Positions 59,150 to 64,000 of a DNA stretch of 64,000 nucleotides are shown piece after piece. Numbering within the stretch: position 1 is the first letter of the stretch; the number at the start of each line of letters is the position of its first letter. This stretch comes from an uncultured Phycisphaerales bacterium. Its GTDB lineage: Bacteria; Planctomycetota; Phycisphaerae; Tepidisphaerales; Tepidisphaeraceae. The notes under the pieces were generated by a model. The model did not search any database. It was given only the letters and a program-made list of their open reading frames with translations, and was not told where the DNA came from. The position numbers and the translations under genes were made by a program. The stretch covers positions 62,001 to 126,000 of the forward strand of contig CAIQIQ010000126.1 in assembly GCA_903871935.1 (NCBI GenBank), read 5' to 3'.

Positions 59150-61402
59150 ATGACAGACAAGATCGACTTATCGGGTTCATGGAAACGTCAGATTGGCGTC
59201 CGGCAAATCGACTTCGTTACGGTACCGGGCGCGTTTGCGCCCCTTGGCGAGTGCGTGCTGGAACGTGAATTCGCATGCGACTTGTCCTTACGCGACGGAG
59301 AACGGCTTTTCCTGGTCACCGAAGGTGTCCTCGCCACGGCGGCGTTCACCCTCAACGGCCACAAGCTCGGAACCGCCGGTCCCTGGGCCACCTATCGCTT
59401 CGAACTGCCGGCCGGTCTGCTCAAGGCCCGCAACACCATCACTGCCCACATCCGCGATCTGGTCGAGCCCTTCGGCCCAACGCCCGGCCGGCGCTTTGAC
59501 GCCGGCCTGGTTCGGCCAATCTGGATCGAGCGTCGACCCGCATCGTTCCTGCAGAGCTTCAGCTTCAGCGCTGTGCTCTCGTCGGATCTGTCCTCGGCAG
59601 ACTGCACGGTTGCAGTCGAAGTCGATGGCCCATCGACCAAGCCAGTCGATCTCGTGCTACAAGAGTGCATCACCGGCCGGGAGATCGCCCACGCCACCGC
59701 AACACCCGGCCAACCCGCGCGGTTCCGCGTCGACCATCCCCTACATTGGTCGCCTGAGCGGCCGAATCTCTACACGCTCACGGCAACGTTGCCCGGTGAC
59801 CAGGCGATCAGCGAACAAATCGGCTTCCGCCGCATCGAGGTTCGCCACCGCGACTTCTACCTCAACAACAATCGCCTCCTGCTCAAAGGTGTCTGCCGGC
59901 ACGAGTTCACCCATGTCAGCGGCTATAGCCCGACAGAAGATGAGGTTCGCCGCGAACTGGCGATGATTCGCCACGCGGGCTTCAACTACATCCGCCTCGT
60001 GCATTCACCGCAGGCCGCATGCGTCTGCCGCATCGCCGCCGAACTGGGCATCTTCGTCAGCGAAGAACCGGGCACCTGCTTCCATGATCTGGCCGACCCC
60101 GCCATCTATGGCCCCGCGTTTGAGGCCATGCGCCGCACGGTTTACCGCGATCGCAACGTGCCCTCGATCCTCGCCTGGCTGATCTACAACGAGTGCCGGC
60201 CCAACAGCGACTATGCCGTGATGGCGGCGAAGGTCTGCCGCGAGATGAACCCCGGCTGCCTGGTCGCGATGGCCGACTGTTCCGGCGAGAACGCTGCGAT
60301 CAAGGCGATGGTCAAGGCTGCCGATCTGAGCTTCTATGGCATCAACGTCTATTCCTACTCGCCCAATGACTACCGCAAGCGGATGGAGACCTTCGACGAC
60401 AAGCCGCTGGTGTTCACCGAATGGGGTGGCGTCTTCGGCCAGGGAAATGCACGCCTGCTCAAGAGCCTGTGCGACGGCTTCGTGCTCCATGCCCAGCAAC
60501 AGCGCAAGCTGCGCATCGCTGGGTGCAGCTTCTGGGCATGGGCCGACTACGAGGAGCATTCGCGCCCCGGTCCCGCCGCCATCGACGGCTGGACGATCGA
60601 AGGTCTGGTGGATGCCGATGGCAGCCCCAAGCCCGACCTGCAACAGCTTTCCATGATGTGCTTCGAGATGGGTCGCGAGCCGATCCGTGTCGAGCCCAAG
60701 GTCGAAGTGCTCTCCCAGCGGCCGCGCCGTGATGGCGTCTGGCAGCCGGTGGACCTGATGGCCGTTTCCGGCGACCAGGTCGCGCTCGAGGCGGCCGTTG
60801 ATGAGATGCGATCCAAGCACTATCAGTCCTCTCCCTGGGAAGTTGTGATCGAGCCTTCCTTTCCGATTCTGCCGCGTTTCGGGCAGCTTCTCGTCGACGG
60901 CATCGAGATGCGCTGCCGCGATACCACGTCACCGGCCAGTCCCCTGCTGATTGGCAAGAGCCGCGGCGAAGTTGTGATCCCCATCAACGCTCGCGTTCGA
61001 TCCATCGCGGTACTCGGACACGTGGCGCTGCTGGGCGGTTACCCGTCCAATGTCGTCCAGTCGGTCCATCACCGCGACGCCGAAACTTCTAAAGCCCTCG
61101 GCGAGGCAGCCGCCGAATATGAGCTGGTCTTTGCCGATGGCACAGAGGTCAAGCCCCTGCGCCACGGCATCGAGATCCTCCGCGCCAACGATATCTGCCG
61201 CTGGTGGACGCCAGCGCCTCGCGCCCCGGAGACGCGGCCGGCGGTGCGCTGCGTCGTCGACAAAAGCTTCGAGATCCTGCGCCTGGATCTGTGGGAGCTT
61301 ACGCTCCCGGCCGCCCGGCAGTTACAGTCAATGCGCTGGCGCCTCACCGATCCTGATGCGATCTTGGCGATGTACGCGCTGAGCGTGCAAATCGACGAAT
61401 AA
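59150..61402 (+). CDS. GH2 family glycoside hydrolase
   Basis: Enzyme of 750 residues (beta-galactosidase, beta-glucuronidase or beta-mannosidase group). N-terminal sugar-binding jelly roll (residues about 1-140), immunoglobulin-like domain, then the barrel with acid/base Glu348 in IYNECRPN and nucleophile Glu424 in FTEWGG. A C-terminal beta region of about 200 residues follows. GH2 motif RHEFTHVSGYS-like is present before the barrel. GAGGAG is 8 bases before ATG 59150. No signal peptide. Last gene of the UroD operon, converging on the DUF6259-like gene. Substrate not determined. Confidence 0.92.
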   Translation: MTDKIDLSGSWKRQIGVRQIDFVTVPGAFAPLGECVLEREFACDLSLRDGERLFLVTEGVLATAAFTLNGHKLGTAGPWATYRFELPAGLLKARNTITAHIRDLVEPFGPTPGRRFDAGLVRPIWIERRPASFLQSFSFSAVLSSDLSSADCTVAVEVDGPSTKPVDLVLQECITGREIAHATATPGQPARFRVDHPLHWSPERPNLYTLTATLPGDQAISEQIGFRRIEVRHRDFYLNNNRLLLKGVCRHEFTHVSGYSPTEDEVRRELAMIRHAGFNYIRLVHSPQAACVCRIAAELGIFVSEEPGTCFHDLADPAIYGPAFEAMRRTVYRDRNVPSILAWLIYNECRPNSDYAVMAAKVCREMNPGCLVAMADCSGENAAIKAMVKAADLSFYGINVYSYSPNDYRKRMETFDDKPLVFTEWGGVFGQGNARLLKSLCDGFVLHAQQQRKLRIAGCSFWAWADYEEHSRPGPAAIDGWTIEGLVDADGSPKPDLQQLSMMCFEMGREPIRVEPKVEVLSQRPRRDGVWQPVDLMAVSGDQVALEAAVDEMRSKHYQSSPWEVVIEPSFPILPRFGQLLVDGIEMRCRDTTSPASPLLIGKSRGEVVIPINARVRSIAVLGHVALLGGYPSNVVQSVHHRDAETSKALGEAAAEYELVFADGTEVKPLRHGIEILRANDICRWWTPAPRAPETRPAVRCVVDKSFEILRLDLWELTLPAARQLQSMRWRLTDPDAILAMYALSVQIDE

Positions 61403-61422
61403 CATCCGCGTCTCCGCGCAGA

Positions 61423-63573
61423 CTATTTCGCGGTGATCTTCAGGAGCACCGATGAAAGCGGAGCCAGGGGCACGTCCACGCCCTGACTGAACGCTCCCGC
61501 CGCGAGTTCAGACCGCTCGGTAACCACTTTGCCGTTGTCCACGTGATCATCCTGCCACAGCACATAGGTCTCAGAACCCTCGCTCTCGGGTTCGGGCGCC
61601 ACACCAGTGCCACGCTGCTTGGCGGCCAGTTTGCGCTGCGCGCCGTCTTGCTTGCGATTGGCCGATTTGCTGCCAGAGGCACCCGCCGCAGGCAATTCGT
61701 TCCGGACAGCTTCGACCACCACTGGGCCTTTGATGCCGTACTTGGCCAGGTCCACCGTCAGTCGGGCGGATTTCTTCTCTTCGCTCAGGTTCGCCAGGTA
61801 CATCATGCCGCTGCCCTTGGCGTAGTACAGGTTCGCCCAGACGCTGTCTGTCCCTGTATCGACCCGTCGCTCACTGGCCTTTACCAACTGGAATCGCGAC
61901 ATATCGATCCCCGCGAACAGGCGATATTCCCTGAAGACCACTGCATTCGTCCGGTTCATGGGAACCGATGTGCCCAGCGGGAATCCTTCGAGCATTCCCG
62001 ACATGGCCGCGTAGTTCGCGGATTTTCCGGTCATTCCCCATTTGGCCGAAAGTTTCTGTGTGATCGGCACAAAGTAGTATTCCGGATCCCAGTTGCTCGG
62101 GTCGGCGAAGTTCGACACCTCGCCCACGCACACCAGATCCGCCATGTTCTCGCAGATCATGCTGGGCGTCGCTGACAAGTGAACAAAGAGAAAGCCCTTC
62201 TTGCCAATCCTCTTGCGGCACCACATGACGAAGTCCAGGAATTCATTCACATCCGTATGCCAGCCCCGGGCATGCTTCTCGTTGCAGCAGGCGTGATAGG
62301 TGCACCAGTCAAAGTACAGGCCATCCCATGGCAGGTCCTTCAGCATGGTGTCCACATCATCCTTGCGCCTCTGCAGCCAACCACTGCGCATGCACATCAA
62401 GCCGCCGAATTCTCCGGTGTAAAAGTAATTGTGGCTGACTTCGCCAGAAGCGACTTCCATCCGCTGCCAGTCTTTGTAGTTCTCCAAGTATCCCGGCGAC
62501 TCGGGATGGAACTCCTTGAGCGAGATGTACGGAATGATCTTCATGCTCTGTTTATGGCAGCTCTCGATGACGCGCTTCAGTTCCTTCATCCCTTTCTGGT
62601 CATAGGGTGGGTACATGCCATCGTGCCAGAACGGCCCGTTCTCGCGGTAGTCGTTGTGGAAACGAAGTAACTGTATCCCACCCTCGGCCAACTCCTTGAT
62701 CTGCTTGTCCGTGGCCCAGTTGCTGTCGGTGCCGGCCTGGAACGTTTTGAAGAACAGTTCACGCTTGTCCTTCACAAATGGGATCCCGAAATTCAGCTCA
62801 AAGTGGTGCGTTCCCTCAACCCTAATTCCGATCCGCTTGAATGCCATGCAGTGCGGGTTGAACGCCACCATTGTCTGGGTGGCGCCGCCGCCGGCGATGA
62901 AGGCGATCCCCTTGATCTCGGCGCCGGCGAAGGTGTCCCACTCGTGATAGTCGCTGCCGGGGAACAGTTCGATTCCCTCCACGTTCTGTTCTACCAGGGC
63001 CACGTACGACGGCATGTACCGCGCTGTGTAGCCCTGCTTCGGAAGATCCATCCAGCCGGCTCCCTGAAAATCCAGTGCCTGAATCAGCATCGGATGATGT
63101 TTCACGAACGCCTTGTTCAGCCCCTCACGCAGGTAGAGTTCGGCCGCCCCGAATTCCACAACTTTCTCGATCGGCTGCTCGGCCGTCACGCTCAGCACTG
63201 TCTTAACCAAGCCGAATTCGTTGTACGTCGTCGTTCGCGCAAACACCGCAGGCAGGACATCCCCATTGTCCCTGGTATAGCGGCCGCGGGTCTTCACCAC
63301 GACCTCGCCACCCTTGAGCCGCTCTACGGTCAGTTCCGCCTTCTTGTCCAAGGCCTCCTCGTAGGAGAAGTTGCCGTTGTACATGACCTTCGCGTCGGCC
63401 GGATCACTGAACTTAAAGTGACTGGACATGGGTTTGGCAATGAGGTTCTTGCCCGAACCGCGCTTAAACACCAGCGATGCCCACGCCCCACCATCTTTCG
63501 CCGAATGCATCGCCTCAAAGTACTCATTCCCAACCACGACGCCCGCGCTCGTGCGCTTGAAATATATCGACAC
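61423..63573 (-). CDS. DUF6259-like TIM-barrel glycoside hydrolase
   Basis: Protein of 716 residues with a beta-rich N-terminal half and a TIM barrel in residues about 280-600. GLYFDWCTYHACCNEKHA has an Asp in a strand end like known glycosidase nucleophiles, and SATPSMICENMADLVCVGEVSN supplies a candidate acid. A Lys/Arg/Gln-rich insertion (SANRKQDGAQRKLAAKQRG) lies near the C-terminus before a final beta domain. GTG 63573 is chosen because GAGG is 6 bases before it (TTG 63579 is also open). No signal peptide. Second protein of this type in the window. Cytoplasmic role is inference. Confidence 0.7.
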   Translation of the reverse strand: MSIYFKRTSAGVVVGNEYFEAMHSAKDGGAWASLVFKRGSGKNLIAKPMSSHFKFSDPADAKVMYNGNFSYEEALDKKAELTVERLKGGEVVVKTRGRYTRDNGDVLPAVFARTTTYNEFGLVKTVLSVTAEQPIEKVVEFGAAELYLREGLNKAFVKHHPMLIQALDFQGAGWMDLPKQGYTARYMPSYVALVEQNVEGIELFPGSDYHEWDTFAGAEIKGIAFIAGGGATQTMVAFNPHCMAFKRIGIRVEGTHHFELNFGIPFVKDKRELFFKTFQAGTDSNWATDKQIKELAEGGIQLLRFHNDYRENGPFWHDGMYPPYDQKGMKELKRVIESCHKQSMKIIPYISLKEFHPESPGYLENYKDWQRMEVASGEVSHNYFYTGEFGGLMCMRSGWLQRRKDDVDTMLKDLPWDGLYFDWCTYHACCNEKHARGWHTDVNEFLDFVMWCRKRIGKKGFLFVHLSATPSMICENMADLVCVGEVSNFADPSNWDPEYYFVPITQKLSAKWGMTGKSANYAAMSGMLEGFPLGTSVPMNRTNAVVFREYRLFAGIDMSRFQLVKASERRVDTGTDSVWANLYYAKGSGMMYLANLSEEKKSARLTVDLAKYGIKGPVVVEAVRNELPAAGASGSKSANRKQDGAQRKLAAKQRGTGVAPEPESEGSETYVLWQDDHVDNGKVVTERSELAAGAFSQGVDVPLAPLSSVLLKITAK

Positions 63574-63747
63574 GCTCAACCTCTATTCTGGTGCAATATG
63601 CTGTGAAGGATATTCCGCTGCCGGCTGTCGCCGGTAGATAATGTGATTGTGCCAATCTCCGGTCACTCGTCAACCGTGGACAGGCTGCGCTCGCATCGCC
63701 TGACTCACTACCTGGTCAAGCGCGCTGGAATCACGGCCTCTCCAGAC

Positions 63748-63753
63748 TATACT
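63748..63753 (+). promoter_or_regulatory. -10 box (TATACT) for the SGNH-like gene
   Basis: TATACT, start near 63760, leader of about 87 bases. No clear -35. Confidence 0.3.
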
Positions 63754-63846
63754 TGACCCCGTGCATCAGACCGCTAGACCGCTAAATGGTGTTTCCAGAG
63801 CAGTCAGCCAATATCATCGATACCATCACAATTCAGAGGAACAGAC

Positions 63847-64000
63847 ATGAGCAAGAAAGCAAACGTGATTTTTCTGCACCACAGCACGGGCAACTGCATT
63901 TGGAAAGGTGGAGTGCCGGAATGGTTTGGCAAATACAACTCCGACAACGGAACCGACTACCGCATTTCCGAACTGGCTTTTCCAAAGGGCAAACCATATC
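63847..64000 (+). CDS. SGNH/GDSL-like hydrolase, 3' end beyond window
   Basis: Partial gene cut by the right edge, about 51 codons. The translation MSKKANVIFLHHSTGNCIW with GGVPEWF after it resembles a planctomycete/Verrucomicrobia group of SGNH-like hydrolases in which HHSTG holds the putative nucleophile Ser. AGAGGA is 6 bases before the ATG. Probably an esterase acting with the neighbouring glycosidases; this is inference. Confidence 0.6.
   Translation, partial: MSKKANVIFLHHSTGNCIWKGGVPEWFGKYNSDNGTDYRISELAFPKGKPY

Overview
The window looks like a chromosome segment from an uncultured or little-studied planctomycete, most likely of the Phycisphaerae type. The evidence is indirect: high GC, many sugar-degradation genes accompanied by uroporphyrinogen-decarboxylase-fold (UroD-fold) proteins, DUF6259-like glycosidases, a beta-subunit of Phe-tRNA synthetase without its OB-fold tRNA-binding domain, a planctomycete-style integrase fragment and abundant small palindromic repeats. 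No rRNA, CRISPR array or intact insertion sequence was seen. One tRNA gene (anticodon CAU) is present.

Region 1 to 11.4 kb is a carbohydrate island. A partial HMGL-like aldolase diverges from a Gfo/Idh/MocA oxidoreductase, which converges on yceH. A tightly spaced plus-strand operon follows: TIM-barrel sugar isomerase, DUF6259 glycosidase, UroD-fold protein, esterase and GH28 pectinase-like protein, then a GH42 beta-galactosidase with its own promoter. Region 11.4 to 25 kb is mixed: an MFS exporter flanked by small inverted repeats, a PyrK-like electron-transfer protein with a promoter-terminator RNA unit upstream, a Nudix hydrolase, a SPOR-like membrane protein, class II aldolase, an orphan adenine methylase, a GH26 mannanase divergent from a Ski2-like helicase, a PIN-domain toxin-antitoxin pair with an XRE stub, a DegT aminotransferase, a nested palindromic MITE-like element and a ceramidase-like enzyme. 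Region 25 to 37 kb has two tandem ankyrin lipoprotein/secreted paralogues, about 1.1 kb of repeat-rich non-coding DNA, aroB, dprA, a large secreted protein, trmL, a divergent IspD-like protein, a minimal siroheme-reductase-like protein and pheT.

Region 37 to 48 kb is membrane and stress related: tRNA(CAU) with an integrase stub against it, an NhaD antiporter, an MscS-type channel followed by a truncated cyclic-nucleotide-binding ORF, then a complete RND efflux operon (MFP, pump, outer-membrane factor) with the decayed C-terminus of a second RND pump behind it. Region 48 to 55.7 kb is a plus-strand reserve-polymer cluster: coiled-coil protein, polyphosphate kinase 2, AI-2E transporter, SulP transporter, glycogen phosphorylase and a VIT/CCC1-like membrane protein. 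Region 55.8 to 64 kb is a second carbohydrate operon with three UroD-fold proteins and a GH2 glycosidase, converging on a DUF6259-like glycosidase, and ending in a partial SGNH-like hydrolase.

Genes inside operons mostly have good Shine-Dalgarno sequences. Many first genes instead have a -10 box only 6 to 10 bases before the start codon and no Shine-Dalgarno, which suggests leaderless transcripts. All assignments come from reading the sequence; no search was run.
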